From positions 1,798,001 through 1,862,000 of the forward strand of contig NZ_CP033972.1 of NCBI RefSeq assembly GCF_003855095.1: 64,000 nt of DNA, written 5' to 3'. The first letter of the stretch is position 1. Every line of letters starts with the position of its first letter. A program made the position numbers and the translations under genes. Below, in pieces: positions 54,793 through 63,561 of the stretch. The DNA is from Gordonia insulae (lineage in GTDB: Bacteria > Actinomycetota > Actinomycetes > Mycobacteriales > Mycobacteriaceae). The notes below the pieces were generated by a model that searched no databases, was not told the DNA's origin, and was given only the letters and a program-made list of their open reading frames with translations.

Positions 54793-56310
54793 GTGAGCAC
54801 GTCGACCCTCATCCGCACCGTCCGCCCCGTGCCCGTCCGCACCCGCCGGCCGTACACCGGCCCCGTCGACCTCCGCATCCGCGACGGTCGGATCGTCGAC
54901 CTCGCACCGGAACTCGCGCCGGCGCCGGACGACATCGTCGTCGACGCGGAAGGCCGATGGGCGATTCCCGGCCTCTGGGACCAGCACGCACACATGACCT
55001 GGTGGGCGCAGTCACGGTCACGCCTGGACGTGTCGTCGGCGCGGTCGGCGGCCGATGTCGTCGCACTCGTCGCCGACCATCTCGAGCGACTGGACTCGCC
55101 ACGGCGCGACAGCCCGATTCTGGGGTTCGGATTCCGACCCGCACTGTGGGCGGCTCAACCCCGGGTCGCCGATCTCGACGGCGTCAGCGGCGACCATCCG
55201 GTGATCCTGTCCAGCGGTGACGGACACACCGGGTGGCTCAACTCGGCGGCACTACGACTTCTGGGACTCACGCCCCGAACCGGCGCGATCACCGAAACCC
55301 TCTGGTTCTCGGTGCAATCCGCGATCACCGAACTCACCTCGAGCACCGACGACACCGACGAACTGGTGCGCGCCGCGGTGGCCGACGCCGCCGCCAGGGG
55401 CGTGGTCGGAATCGTCGACTTCGAGTTCGCCGGCAGCATCTCGTCCTGGCGACGTCGCTTCGCCATGGGCATCGACGACCTTCGGGTGCGGGCCACGGTC
55501 TACCCGGCGGGACTCGACGATGCCGTCGCCGAATCACTGCGCACCGGAAGTGAACTCGACGACCGCGGGCTGCTTGCCGTCGGCCCGCTGAAGATCTTCG
55601 CCGACGGATCGCTGAATGCACGGACCGCGTTGTGCTTCGAGCCCTACGCCGACGCCGACGACCTGGCACACCCACGCGGCGAGCAGATCTACACGGTCGA
55701 CGACCTCACCGCTCTCGTCCGCCGCGGACACCGCAACGGTTTCGCGATCGCACTGCATGCGATCGGCGACCGCGCCGTCGACGTCGCCCTGAGTGCGTTC
55801 GAGACCACCGGGGCACAGGGCGGCATCGAACACGCCCAACTGATCCGGCCGATCGACATCCCCCGGATGCGTGCGCTGGGCGTACGCGCGAGTGTGCAAC
55901 CCGCGCATCTCCTCGACGATCAGGTCGTCACCCGGCAGTGCTGGCCGGACCGGATGGACCGCTGTTTCGCGCTGCGGTCACTGCTGCGCGGCGGCGTCGA
56001 CGTCGCGCTCGGCTCCGATGCGCCGGTGTCGGCACTGGACCCGTGGGTGGCGATGGCGGCGGCGGTCCACCGGGCGGCCGGTGACGACGAACCATGGAAC
56101 GTCGGCGAGAGCCTGACGGTCGGCGAGGCGCTCGCGGCCTCGACCGATGGTCAGCCCACGCTCGCGGTCGGCGGCCGCGGTGATGTGGTCCTGCTCGACG
56201 CCGACCCGCTGCGCCCGGCGCCGACCGCGGCCGAGAGTGCCCGTCGCCTACCCGAACTCCCGGTCGCGGCGACCTTTGTCGGCGGACGGATCACCCACAG
56301 CGCGCTGTGA
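54793..56310 (+). CDS. Amidohydrolase (YtcJ-like) family protein
   Basis: 505 residues from a GTG at 54793, supported by GGAGAG seven bases upstream; an ATG at 54775 is also open. Amidohydrolase_3 metal-dependent hydrolase: IPGLWDQHAHMTWW (HxH), the ILGFGFRP and HPVILSSGDGHTGWLN segments typical of YtcJ, GPLKIFADGSLNARTALCFEPY (KxFxDGSl), HAIGDRAVDVAL, IEHAQLI and GSDAPVSALDPW. It hydrolyses a C-N bond in an unknown substrate with a metal centre. Its 3' end meets the protease gene with a 1-bp gap. Confidence 0.9.
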   Translation: MSTSTLIRTVRPVPVRTRRPYTGPVDLRIRDGRIVDLAPELAPAPDDIVVDAEGRWAIPGLWDQHAHMTWWAQSRSRLDVSSARSAADVVALVADHLERLDSPRRDSPILGFGFRPALWAAQPRVADLDGVSGDHPVILSSGDGHTGWLNSAALRLLGLTPRTGAITETLWFSVQSAITELTSSTDDTDELVRAAVADAAARGVVGIVDFEFAGSISSWRRRFAMGIDDLRVRATVYPAGLDDAVAESLRTGSELDDRGLLAVGPLKIFADGSLNARTALCFEPYADADDLAHPRGEQIYTVDDLTALVRRGHRNGFAIALHAIGDRAVDVALSAFETTGAQGGIEHAQLIRPIDIPRMRALGVRASVQPAHLLDDQVVTRQCWPDRMDRCFALRSLLRGGVDVALGSDAPVSALDPWVAMAAAVHRAAGDDEPWNVGESLTVGEALAASTDGQPTLAVGGRGDVVLLDADPLRPAPTAAESARRLPELPVAATFVGGRITHSAL

Positions 56311-56318
56311 CTCAGCGC
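56302..56318. terminator. Hairpin across the amidohydrolase and protease stop codons
   Basis: GCGCTG-TGACT-CAGCGC: 6-bp stem, 5-nt loop. The loop carries the amidohydrolase TGA and the protease stop lies in it on the other strand. Convergent genes with a shared terminator, predicted from the repeat alone. Confidence 0.4.
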
Positions 56319-56953
56319 AGGTGTCGCGGCAACATCGAGACCGGCGCGATCAGCGTGTTGCGATCGGAGCTGCCCGCCGAGAGGATGCCGACGACCCGGC
56401 CGCTCGCGTCCCGCACACCCGCACCGCTGTCCCCGGACCGCGACAGGAGATCCGACCGCACGGAGTAGGTCGGGTACTCGATCAGAAACGGTGGTGCGAA
56501 AGAGAATCCGCGCGCGGTACGCAACGTGGGCTTCGGGTCGGTCACGACGCCCCGCCCGAACCCGGTCGTCACACCCGCCTTGGAGACGGCCCCGCCTTGC
56601 CGGAACGTCGACGTCCAGTCGATGACGTCGCGCTGGACGCGCGTCCGCGGCGCGAGAGCGATCACCGCGATGTCGAGACGCCTGGTGATCCGGTTGGCGC
56701 TGATCGTGCCGATCCGCACACCGGCGTTGTCCCGGACCACCTGGCCGACGTTGCCGCAGTGCCCGGCGGTGATCGCCTTCGACCGGGAGATCACCGCACC
56801 CAGAGTGCAGTGTGCCTCGGTCACGATCGACTGGTCGACACTGATCCGCATCCCGGATCGGACCGACGGCGCGGCCGCATCGGCCGTCACGGCCGGCGCC
56901 GCCACCACACCCAGGGCTGTGAGCACCAGCGCGACAAGCATTTTGATCCGCAT
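56312..56953 (-). CDS. Secreted trypsin-like (S1) serine protease
   Basis: 213 residues from the ATG at 56953 with a GGGAGG RBS. Signal peptide (1-27, cut near ADA-AA). A small chymotrypsin-fold domain: ITAGHC (His65), RRLDIAVI (Asp94) and RSGDSGAG (Ser176), all three triad residues in order. Cys49 and Cys66 could form a disulfide. It resembles the actinobacterial secreted S1 group near streptogrisins. Extracellular proteolysis is inferred; no partner gene nearby. Confidence 0.86.
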   Translation of the reverse strand: MRIKMLVALVLTALGVVAAPAVTADAAAPSVRSGMRISVDQSIVTEAHCTLGAVISRSKAITAGHCGNVGQVVRDNAGVRIGTISANRITRRLDIAVIALAPRTRVQRDVIDWTSTFRQGGAVSKAGVTTGFGRGVVTDPKPTLRTARGFSFAPPFLIEYPTYSVRSDLLSRSGDSGAGVRDASGRVVGILSAGSSDRNTLIAPVSMLPRHLR

Positions 56954-57079
56954 TTTCGTCCTCCCGAGCGCATGCATCACACGACTCGATGGATCCGACT
57001 CCGTAGGTGCGCTCCGGTCACGCCGTGGGAGGTGAGATTAACACGCGTGCACTGCAGTGAACCGGGCTTGGGAGGAGTG

Positions 57080-57106
57080 GCCAGGGACAAGTTGCCAGGG
57101 ACAAGT
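57080..57106. repeat. Two copies of GCCAGGGACAAGT
   Basis: The 13-mer occurs at 57080-57092 and 57094-57106, separated by one T, just past the 3' end of tRNA-Gln. Function not known. Confidence 0.6.
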
Positions 57107-57116
57107 GCCATGGAAG

Positions 57117-57188
57117 CTCCCCCACCAGGACTCGAACCTGGAATGCCTGAACCAAAATCAGAAGTGTTGCCGATTACACCATGGGGGA
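57117..57188 (-). tRNA. tRNA-Gln (anticodon TTG)
   Basis: A 72-nt cloverleaf on the minus strand: acceptor arms TCCCCCA and TGGGGGA with G as discriminator, a D arm with GGTGTAATCGGCAACAC, an anticodon loop TTTTGGT giving TTG on a TCTGA/TCAGG stem, and a T arm with GGTTCGAGTCC. CCA is not encoded. No integrated element adjoins it on either side. Confidence 0.95.
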
Positions 57189-57239
57189 ATACTGCGCAGA
57201 CGATTGTGCCACAGGCTGTTGGTGGCGGTCCGCGCCTGC

Positions 57240-57305
57240 TCCCGCTCCCCCATTTCGTTCCCGCGCACTCGATCGAAGGAGCGCGCACGAAATGAGGGAG
57301 CGGGA
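57240..57305. repeat. Long imperfect hairpin between tRNA-Gln and fabG-like gene
   Basis: The arms at about 57240-57264 and 57281-57305 pair over 24 bp with three mismatches; CATTTCGT/ACGAAATG is the paired core and CTCGATCGA lies in the loop. It sits 12 bp after the FabG-like gene stop (minus strand) and upstream of the tRNA, so it may end transcription of the former. It looks like a dispersed extragenic repeat. Confidence 0.55.
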
Positions 57306-57316
57306 ACCGGGCACGA

Positions 57317-58072
57317 TCAGTCCTTCGGACCGCCGGCGACGTAGACGACCTGGCCGGAGACGAAGCCCGCACCCTCGGAGATGAAGAACGACGCGGTGTG
57401 CGCGATGTCCTCCGGCACCCCGGTGCGGTTCACCGGGATCTGGGATGCGGCCGCTTTCTTGAAGTCCTCGAACGGCACGCCGACACGTTCAGCGGTTGCG
57501 GCGGTCATCTCCGTCTCGATGAAGCCGGGGGCGATGGCGTTCGCGGTGACGCCGAACTTGCCGAGCTCGATGGCGAGGGTCTTGGTGAAGCCCTGCATCC
57601 CGGCCTTCGCCGCGGAGTAGTTCGCCTGGCCACGGTTGCCGAGGGCGGAGGTGCTCGAGAGGTTGACGATGCGGCCCCAACCAGCGTCGACCATGTGTTT
57701 CTGCGCGGCCTTGGTGACATTGAAGGCCCCGCGCAGATGCACGGCCATCACCGCGTCCCAGTCGTCGACGGTCATCTTGAACAGCATGTTGTCGCGGATG
57801 ATGCCTGCGTTGTTGACCACGACGGTCGGCGGACCGAGCTTCTCGACGATCGTGGCGACGGCAGCGTTGACCGACTCCTCGTTCGAGACGTCGGCGCCCA
57901 CGGCGATCGCCTTCCCGCCCGCCTCGGTGATGGCCGAGACGGTGGCGGCACACGCGTCCGCGTCCAGATCGAGGACGGCAACGGCGAGGCCGTCGGCGGC
58001 CAGTCGCTTGGCGACACCTGCGCCGATGCCGCGCGCGGCTCCGGTGACGATCGCGACTTTCTGAGAGCTCAT
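57317..58072 (-). CDS. FabG-like 3-oxoacyl reductase (SDR)
   Basis: 251 residues from the ATG at 58072 with GGAGG upstream; the frame is open to 58180. Classical SDR: TGAARGIGAG cofactor motif, DLDADA (Asp favours NAD+), NNAGIIRDNMLFKM, the catalytic Ser in NLSSTSALGNRGQANYSAAKAG with Y-x3-K, and PGFIETEM. The IIRDNM segment is typical of the FabG4/PhaB-like 3-oxoacyl-CoA/ACP reductases. A fatty acid or polyhydroxyalkanoate role is plausible but not proven. Divergent from glmU. Confidence 0.88.
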   Translation of the reverse strand: MSSQKVAIVTGAARGIGAGVAKRLAADGLAVAVLDLDADACAATVSAITEAGGKAIAVGADVSNEESVNAAVATIVEKLGPPTVVVNNAGIIRDNMLFKMTVDDWDAVMAVHLRGAFNVTKAAQKHMVDAGWGRIVNLSSTSALGNRGQANYSAAKAGMQGFTKTLAIELGKFGVTANAIAPGFIETEMTAATAERVGVPFEDFKKAAASQIPVNRTGVPEDIAHTASFFISEGAGFVSGQVVYVAGGPKD

Positions 58073-58249
58073 TCGATGTACCTCCGTTTGTCCGTGGTAG
58101 GTCTGATCACCTCTCTGTTTTGTATCAGGCCTGCAGTTCGGCGGGTGAGCGCGCTCGCGCCGACTACCGGTGCGTAACATCGGGCGCGTCGCCGCCTGCC
58201 GCCGAGGAGCCGTGGTCGACGAACCCGAATCCCGACAGCGGAGGTTGAG

Positions 58250-59728
58250 ATGCCGTCTTCACCCACAACCGCCGTGATCGTGCTGGCCGCCGGCGCGGGA
58301 ACCCGGATGAGGTCCAAGACCCCGAAGATCCTGCACGAGCTCGGCGGGCACTCGATGCTCTGCCATGCGCTGCGTGGAGCCGCCGCCGTCGATCCCGAGC
58401 ACGTGATCGCCGTCGTCGGCCACGAGCGCGAGCGCATCAGTGCCGCGGTCGAGGCCATCGCACACAACATCGGCCGCACGATCTCGACCGCGGAGCAGGA
58501 CAAGCCGCGCGGTACGGGCGACGCCGCCCGGGTCGGGTTGTCCGCACTGCCCGCCGACTTCAGCGGCACGGTCCTGGTCACCGCGGGCGATGTGCCCCTG
58601 CTCGACGGCGAGACCCTCGCGCAGATCCTCGCGACCCACCGAGCCGGCCCCGGGGCGGCGGTCACGGTCACCACCTTCATCGCCGCGGACCCCGCGGGCT
58701 ACGGCCGAATCCTGCGCACCGACGACGGCGCGGACGTGCGCGCGATCGTCGAAGACCGGGACGCCACCGAACAGCAGCGCGCCGTCACCGAGGTCAACGC
58801 CGGCGTCTACGCGTTCGATGCGAACACCCTGCGTGACGCGCTGACCCAACTCACCACGGACAACAAGCAGGGCGAGCACTACCTGACCGACGTCATCGCG
58901 ATCGCCCGCGCCGCCGGCGGGATCGTGCACGCGCACACCGTCGGCGACCCGCACCTCGTCGCCGGGTGCAACGATCGGGTGCAACTCGCCGAACTCGGCG
59001 CCGAACTCAACCGCCGCATCATCCGCCGCCATCAGTTGGCGGGCGTGACCGTCGTCGATCCCACCAGCACCTGGATCGACGTCGACGTCACCATCGGGGA
59101 GGACGTGCGCATCGAACCGGGCACGCACCTACTCGGGACCACCACCGTCGCCGACGACGCACTGCTCGGCCCCGACACCACCCTGCGCGATGTCGCGGTC
59201 GGCACCGGCGCATCGGTGATCCGGACACACGGCAGCGACTCGGAGATCGGTGCGTTCGCGAGCGTCGGACCGTTCGCCTACCTGCGGCCCGGCACCCGCC
59301 TCGGCACCGAAGGCAAGATCGGCACCTTCGTCGAGACCAAGAAGGCCGACATCGGTGCGGGCACAAAGGTGCCGCACCTCACCTACGTCGGCGACGCGAC
59401 GATCGGCGACCACTCCAACATCGGCGCATCGAGTGTGTTCGTGAATTACGACGGCGTGGCGAAGCACCGTACGGTGATCGGGTCCCATTGCCGCACGGGT
59501 TCTGACAACATGTTTGTCGCACCTGTGCAGGTCGGCGACGGCGCCTACACGGGAGCGGGTACGGTCTTGCGGGAAGATGTTCCGCCCGGGGCCCTCGCGG
59601 TGTCGGCGGGCCAACAACGAAATATCGAGAACTGGGTGGTGCGCAAGCGCCCGGACAGCGAGTCGGCCCGCGCCGCGCTCGATGCCCAACGGAACGACGG
59701 TTCCACCGACAGCCAGCCCGGCAACTGA
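58250..59728 (+). CDS. glmU: Bifunctional GlmU (UDP-GlcNAc synthesis)
   Basis: 492 residues, ATG with a GGAGG RBS. The N-terminal uridyltransferase (about 1-245) starts [25 protein letters not shown] and has the YNTGD-type region at [13 protein letters not shown] and [10 protein letters not shown]. The C-terminal acetyltransferase is a left-handed beta helix of hexapeptide repeats (about 260-470; [47 protein letters not shown]). It makes UDP-GlcNAc for peptidoglycan. Ortholog of Rv1018c, beside prs. Confidence 0.97.
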   Translation: MPSSPTTAVIVLAAGAGTRMRSKTPKILHELGGHSMLCHALRGAAAVDPEHVIAVVGHERERISAAVEAIAHNIGRTISTAEQDKPRGTGDAARVGLSALPADFSGTVLVTAGDVPLLDGETLAQILATHRAGPGAAVTVTTFIAADPAGYGRILRTDDGADVRAIVEDRDATEQQRAVTEVNAGVYAFDANTLRDALTQLTTDNKQGEHYLTDVIAIARAAGGIVHAHTVGDPHLVAGCNDRVQLAELGAELNRRIIRRHQLAGVTVVDPTSTWIDVDVTIGEDVRIEPGTHLLGTTTVADDALLGPDTTLRDVAVGTGASVIRTHGSDSEIGAFASVGPFAYLRPGTRLGTEGKIGTFVETKKADIGAGTKVPHLTYVGDATIGDHSNIGASSVFVNYDGVAKHRTVIGSHCRTGSDNMFVAPVQVGDGAYTGAGTVLREDVPPGALAVSAGQQRNIENWVVRKRPDSESARAALDAQRNDGSTDSQPGN

Positions 59729-59757
59729 CCGCTGTACATCTCAACAGAAGAGTTTTC

Positions 59758-60735
59758 ATGACCTGGACCACGGACAACCAGAAGAACTTGATGCTGTTCT
59801 CTGGCCGCGCTCATCCCGAACTCGCACAGTCGGTCGCCGACGAGCTGGGCATCAAGGTGACCCCGCAGACCGCCCGCGACTTCGCCAACGGGGAGATCTT
59901 CGTTCGCTTCGAGGAGTCGGTCCGTGGTTCCGACGCCTTCGTCCTACAGAGCTGCCCCAACCCACTCAACCAGTGGGTCATGGAGGCGCTCATCATGATC
60001 GACGCGCTCAAGCGTGGTTCGGCCAAACGCATCAGCGTGATCCTCCCGTTCTATCCGTATGCGCGTCAGGACAAGAAGCACCGCGGCCGCGAGCCCATCT
60101 CGGCACGGCTGATGGCCGATCTGTTGAAGGCCGCCGGCGCCGACCGCATCATCACCGTCGACCTGCACACCGACCAGATCCAGGGCTTCTTCGACGGCCC
60201 GGTCGATCACATGCACGCGCAGGGACAGCTCGCCGACTACGTCCGACAGAACTACGGCACCGACAACGTGACCGTCGTGTCACCGGACTCCGGTCGTGTG
60301 CGCGTCGCGGAGAAGTGGGCCGACGCCCTGAATGGTGCACCGCTCGCATTCATCCACAAGACTCGCGACCCGCTGGTCCCCAACCAGGTCAAGTCGAACC
60401 GCGTCGTCGGCGACGTCGACGGCCGCACCTGTGTGCTGATCGACGACATGATCGACACCGGCGGCACCATCGCGGGCGCGGTCAAGGTCCTCAAGGACGC
60501 GGGCGCCGGAGACGTGGTGATCGCGACGACCCACGGCGTGTTCTCCGACCCCGCCGCAGAACGGCTGGCGAACTGTGGTGCACGCGAGGTCATCGCGACC
60601 GATACGCTGCCCATTCCCGAAGAGAAGCGATTCGAGAACCTGACGGTGCTGTCGATCGCCCCGCTGCTGGCCCAGACGATCCGCGAGGTCTTCGAGAACG
60701 GATCTGTCACCAGCCTCTTCGACGGCAGCGCGTAG
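59758..60735 (+). CDS. prs: Ribose-phosphate pyrophosphokinase
   Basis: 325 residues, ATG, AGAAG RBS. PRPP synthase pattern: FSGRAHPELAQSVADELG, RFEESVRGSDAFVLQS, ISVILPFYPYARQDKKHRGREPISARL, VDLHTDQIQGFFDGPVDH and the PRPP loop VLIDDMIDTGGTIAGA. It makes PRPP from ribose 5-phosphate and ATP for nucleotide, His, Trp and decaprenyl-phosphoryl-ribose synthesis. It follows glmU by 29 bp, so cotranscription is likely; Rv1017c ortholog. Confidence 0.97.
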   Translation: MTWTTDNQKNLMLFSGRAHPELAQSVADELGIKVTPQTARDFANGEIFVRFEESVRGSDAFVLQSCPNPLNQWVMEALIMIDALKRGSAKRISVILPFYPYARQDKKHRGREPISARLMADLLKAAGADRIITVDLHTDQIQGFFDGPVDHMHAQGQLADYVRQNYGTDNVTVVSPDSGRVRVAEKWADALNGAPLAFIHKTRDPLVPNQVKSNRVVGDVDGRTCVLIDDMIDTGGTIAGAVKVLKDAGAGDVVIATTHGVFSDPAAERLANCGAREVIATDTLPIPEEKRFENLTVLSIAPLLAQTIREVFENGSVTSLFDGSA

Positions 60736-60760
60736 AAACCGAACACTCCGACCACACCTC

Positions 60761-60799
60761 AACGGGCCGCCGCGACGAACTTCGTCGCGGCGGTCCGTT
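60761..60799 (+). terminator. 18-bp terminator after prs
   Basis: Arms 60761-60778 and 60782-60799 pair along 18 bp with a single G-T pair and a 3-nt loop, 26 bp after the prs stop. A strong intrinsic-type hairpin without a long T tract. Confidence 0.85.
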
Positions 60800-60931
60800 G
60801 TCATGTCGGCCCGCGATGTCGCCGGCGCGATGAGGCGTCGGCGTGATCGGCGTGCAGGCGACGCCCTGAAGTCGCTGACTGCGCAACGTTCCTCCCGATA
60901 ATCTGACTTCACCTGACCGAGAACTCAGTTT

Positions 60932-60949
60932 CTATCCTGTCAAGGATAG
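60932..60949. promoter_or_regulatory. Palindrome upstream of the lactonase-SDR-Rieske operon
   Basis: CTATCCT-GTCA-AGGATAG, 7-bp perfect arms, directly upstream of the promoter candidate. It is a likely regulator site; the regulator may lie past the right edge. Confidence 0.5.
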
Positions 60950-60955
60950 CAATAC

Positions 60956-60985
60956 TTGTAAATCTTGCGCGCTCCGGTTTAGACT
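60956..60985 (+). promoter_or_regulatory. Promoter candidate of the catabolic operon
   Basis: TTGTAA (60956-60961) and TAGACT (60980-60985) with an 18-bp spacer, about 105 bp before the start codon, leave a leader that carries the AGGAGG RBS. Confidence 0.45.
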
Positions 60986-61091
60986 CCGACGCGAGCGAAA
61001 TTGTGGCCTGAATCACGCCCGTCCGAGGGTCTTCCGTCGACGCCAGGACACCTCGCCATCACTGATCTCCCCTCAGGACAGGAGGCCCACC

Positions 61092-62681
61092 TTGACTCAG
61101 GCGGCCCGCTTCACCAGCTCTGCGCCTCTCGCACTCGCCGATGGATGGCGTCTCGAGCGCCTCACCGATCCGAGCCGCCTGTTCGGCGCGAACGGCATCC
61201 GATCCGGCCCGGACGGACGGATCTACATCGCTCAGGTCGCGGGGAGTCAGATCAGCGCCCTCGATCTCGACTCGGGTGCGCTGGAGACCATCAGCGCCAA
61301 GGGCAGCGACATCATCGCTCCCGACGACGTGGCCTTCGACGACCGAGGCGACATGTACGTCACCGAGTACTACGACGGACGGGTCAGTGTCCGTGCGTCC
61401 GGCGGCGCAACCCGAATGCTCCGGGACGACCTCCCGGGCGCCAACGGGATCACCATCCATCAGGGCCGGCTGTTCGTGAACGAGTGCCGACCCGGCGGCC
61501 GACTGATGGAGGTGAATCCCGATGGCGGGTCACCGAAGATCCTGCTCGAGGACCTGCCGATGCCCAACGGCATGGAGGTGGGCCCCGACGGCAAGCTCTA
61601 CTACCCGCTGCTCGGCGCCAACGAGATCTGGCGGATCGATCCCGACGGCGGTGAGCCAGAAAGGGTCGCAACGGATCTCGGCGGGCCGGACGCGGTCAAG
61701 TTCGACTCGGACGGGTTCATCGTGTCGACCCAGGTGGCATCGGGACAAGTGCTGCGGATCGATCCCCGCACCGGTGATCAGACGCTGCTCGCCCAGCTGT
61801 CCCCCGGCCTGGACAACCTCACATTCGCCGGCGATCGGCTGTTCGTGTCGAGCTTCACCGGCCAGATCACCGAGATCCTCGCCGATGGTGCCACCCGCAC
61901 GGCGCTCGCAGACGGCCTGACCTGGCCGCTCGATCTCGCCGTCGGACCGGATGGCACCCTCTACATCGCCGACGGAACCTTTCTGCTCGCCTACCGCGGC
62001 GGCGAATTGAGCACCCTGGGAATGCTTTTCAGCCCCGGCTACCCCGGCTACATCCGCGGCATGGCCGCCATCGGCGACGGCGAGCTGATCGTCACCGGCA
62101 ACGGATCGGTGTCGCGCTACCGACCTGGCGCGGCCGAGAGCGAGGTGCTCGTCGACGGGCTCGATCAGCTCTACGGCGTCGCGGTCTCGACGACCGGCGC
62201 GATCGCCGTCGCCGACCTCGGCTCCGGCTCCGTGTTTGCCGTGCAGTCCGGACGGGCCGACGTCCTGGCGAGCGGACTCGACCGTCCGATGGGCGTGGCA
62301 TTCACTGCCGACGGCACCTGCCTGGTGACCGAGTCGGGCGCGGGACGAGTTGCGGCGGTGACGAATTCGGGAACCGACACCCTGGTCGACGGACTCGAGT
62401 CACCCCAGGGCATCGTGGTCGTCGGCTCGCAGCTCTACATCGTCGACGCCGGGAGCAAGTCGTTGGTCAACGTCGATCTGGAGACCAAGAGTCGCCAGGT
62501 CGTCGCCACCGGACTGCCCGTCGGCGCACCGCCCGGAGTCACGCCCAAGCCGCTGCTCGGCCTTGTGCCGTTCTCCGGGCCGCAGGGACCCTTCGCCGGA
62601 ATCAGCGCGGGGCCCGATGGCACGTTGTACATCTCCGCCGACGCCGACGGCAGCGTCGTCGCACTCCGGAAGGGGGCCTGA
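61092..62681 (+). CDS. Beta-propeller protein, SMP-30/gluconolactonase-like
   Basis: 529 residues from a TTG start, supported by AGGAGG eight bases upstream. No signal peptide. The chain is a series of blade repeats with the consensus (xPDGxxYIAD): GANGIRSGPDGRIYIAQ, LPMPNGMEVGPDGKLYYPL, DLAVGPDGTLYIADGT and ISAGPDGTLYISADADG. Six or more blades suggest SMP-30/NHL-type folding. Enzymes of this type open lactones. It leads an operon with an SDR and a Rieske oxygenase, so a role in a degradation pathway is likely. Confidence 0.78.
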   Translation: MTQAARFTSSAPLALADGWRLERLTDPSRLFGANGIRSGPDGRIYIAQVAGSQISALDLDSGALETISAKGSDIIAPDDVAFDDRGDMYVTEYYDGRVSVRASGGATRMLRDDLPGANGITIHQGRLFVNECRPGGRLMEVNPDGGSPKILLEDLPMPNGMEVGPDGKLYYPLLGANEIWRIDPDGGEPERVATDLGGPDAVKFDSDGFIVSTQVASGQVLRIDPRTGDQTLLAQLSPGLDNLTFAGDRLFVSSFTGQITEILADGATRTALADGLTWPLDLAVGPDGTLYIADGTFLLAYRGGELSTLGMLFSPGYPGYIRGMAAIGDGELIVTGNGSVSRYRPGAAESEVLVDGLDQLYGVAVSTTGAIAVADLGSGSVFAVQSGRADVLASGLDRPMGVAFTADGTCLVTESGAGRVAAVTNSGTDTLVDGLESPQGIVVVGSQLYIVDAGSKSLVNVDLETKSRQVVATGLPVGAPPGVTPKPLLGLVPFSGPQGPFAGISAGPDGTLYISADADGSVVALRKGA

Positions 62682-62688
62682 TCACCGC

Positions 62689-63534
62689 ATGGACGACAAC
62701 CCTGTGGGACTGAGCGGCCGGATCGTGATCGTGTCCGGAGCCGCGGGTGGTGGCATCGGCACCACGGTGACACGGATGGTCGCCGCGGCCGGTGCGACCG
62801 TCATCGCGGTGAGCCGATCGAAGGAGAACCTGGACACGCACATCAGTCCGCTGGTCGCGGAAGGTCTTTCCGTGATCCCGGTGAGCGCGGACGCCTCCAT
62901 CGACGAGGGCATCGCGACCGTGATGGATCAGGTGGCGGTGACCGACGGCACGCTCTATGGCCTGGTCAACGTCGCCGGCGGCGCGGCACCCACAACCTGG
63001 ATGCCGGCGACCAGGGTCACCCGCGAAGACTGGCGCGACCTGTTCACACAGAACCTCGAGACGATGTTCTTCATGAGTCAGGCCGTTGCCGCCGAGCTCA
63101 AGTCACAGAGCCTGCCGGGGTCGATCGTCTCGATCTCCTCGATCAGCGGCATGAACACCGCACCGTTCCACATCGGCTACGGCACGGCCAAGGCCGCGTT
63201 GGTCGCAGCCACCAGGACGATGGCCGTGGAATTGGCCACCGACGGCATCCGTATCAACGCCGTCGCCCCCGGCGTCACCGCGACGCCGGCCTCGCTCACC
63301 TACGTCGACGACGACGTCGAGCGGGACCGGCGCGCCATCGCCATGGGCCGTCGTGGCCGCCCCGAGGAGCAGGCCGGCGCGATCCTCTTCCTGTTGTCGG
63401 ACCTGTCGAGCTACATCACCGGCCAGACACTGCTCGTGGACGGCGGACTCAACCTGAAATGGACGCACATGGGCGCCGACCACACGTCCTTGTTTCTCAA
63501 GGATCAGGCCTTCCGTGAAGCAATCAGCCACTGA
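62689..63534 (+). CDS. SDR family oxidoreductase
   Basis: 281 residues from the ATG at 62689 (frame open to 62563); starts 7 bp after the propeller gene stop. Classical SDR: VSGAAGGGIGT cofactor motif, a GLVNVAGGAAPT segment (NVAGG replacing NNAG), the catalytic Ser in SIVSISSISGMNTAPFHIGYGTAKAAL with Y-x3-K, and APGVTATPAS. It likely oxidises an alcohol formed in the pathway. Operon with the lactonase-like protein and Rieske oxygenase. Confidence 0.86.
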   Translation: MDDNPVGLSGRIVIVSGAAGGGIGTTVTRMVAAAGATVIAVSRSKENLDTHISPLVAEGLSVIPVSADASIDEGIATVMDQVAVTDGTLYGLVNVAGGAAPTTWMPATRVTREDWRDLFTQNLETMFFMSQAVAAELKSQSLPGSIVSISSISGMNTAPFHIGYGTAKAALVAATRTMAVELATDGIRINAVAPGVTATPASLTYVDDDVERDRRAIAMGRRGRPEEQAGAILFLLSDLSSYITGQTLLVDGGLNLKWTHMGADHTSLFLKDQAFREAISH

Positions 63535-63561
63535 ACCAACAATTTTCATCGGGAGAACGTC

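Larger units (their letters stand above)
60736..61091. other. 356-bp gap with terminator and promoter region
   Basis: No gene is seen. It holds the prs terminator (60761-60799), an AT-richer zone from about 60900, a palindrome (60932-60949), a promoter candidate (60956-60985) and the AGGAGG RBS (61079-61084) of the TTG-started gene at 61092. Confidence 0.6.

Noticed and set aside
53107..54993. 628-codon frame opposite the DHA2 transporter
   Set aside because: Antisense shadow: Asp/Glu/Gln/His/Arg-rich sequence with no motif, while the sense frame is a clear 14-helix transporter.
57117..57188. Prophage or island integrated at tRNA-Gln
   Set aside because: No integrase, no duplicated tRNA end and only ordinary genes on both sides.
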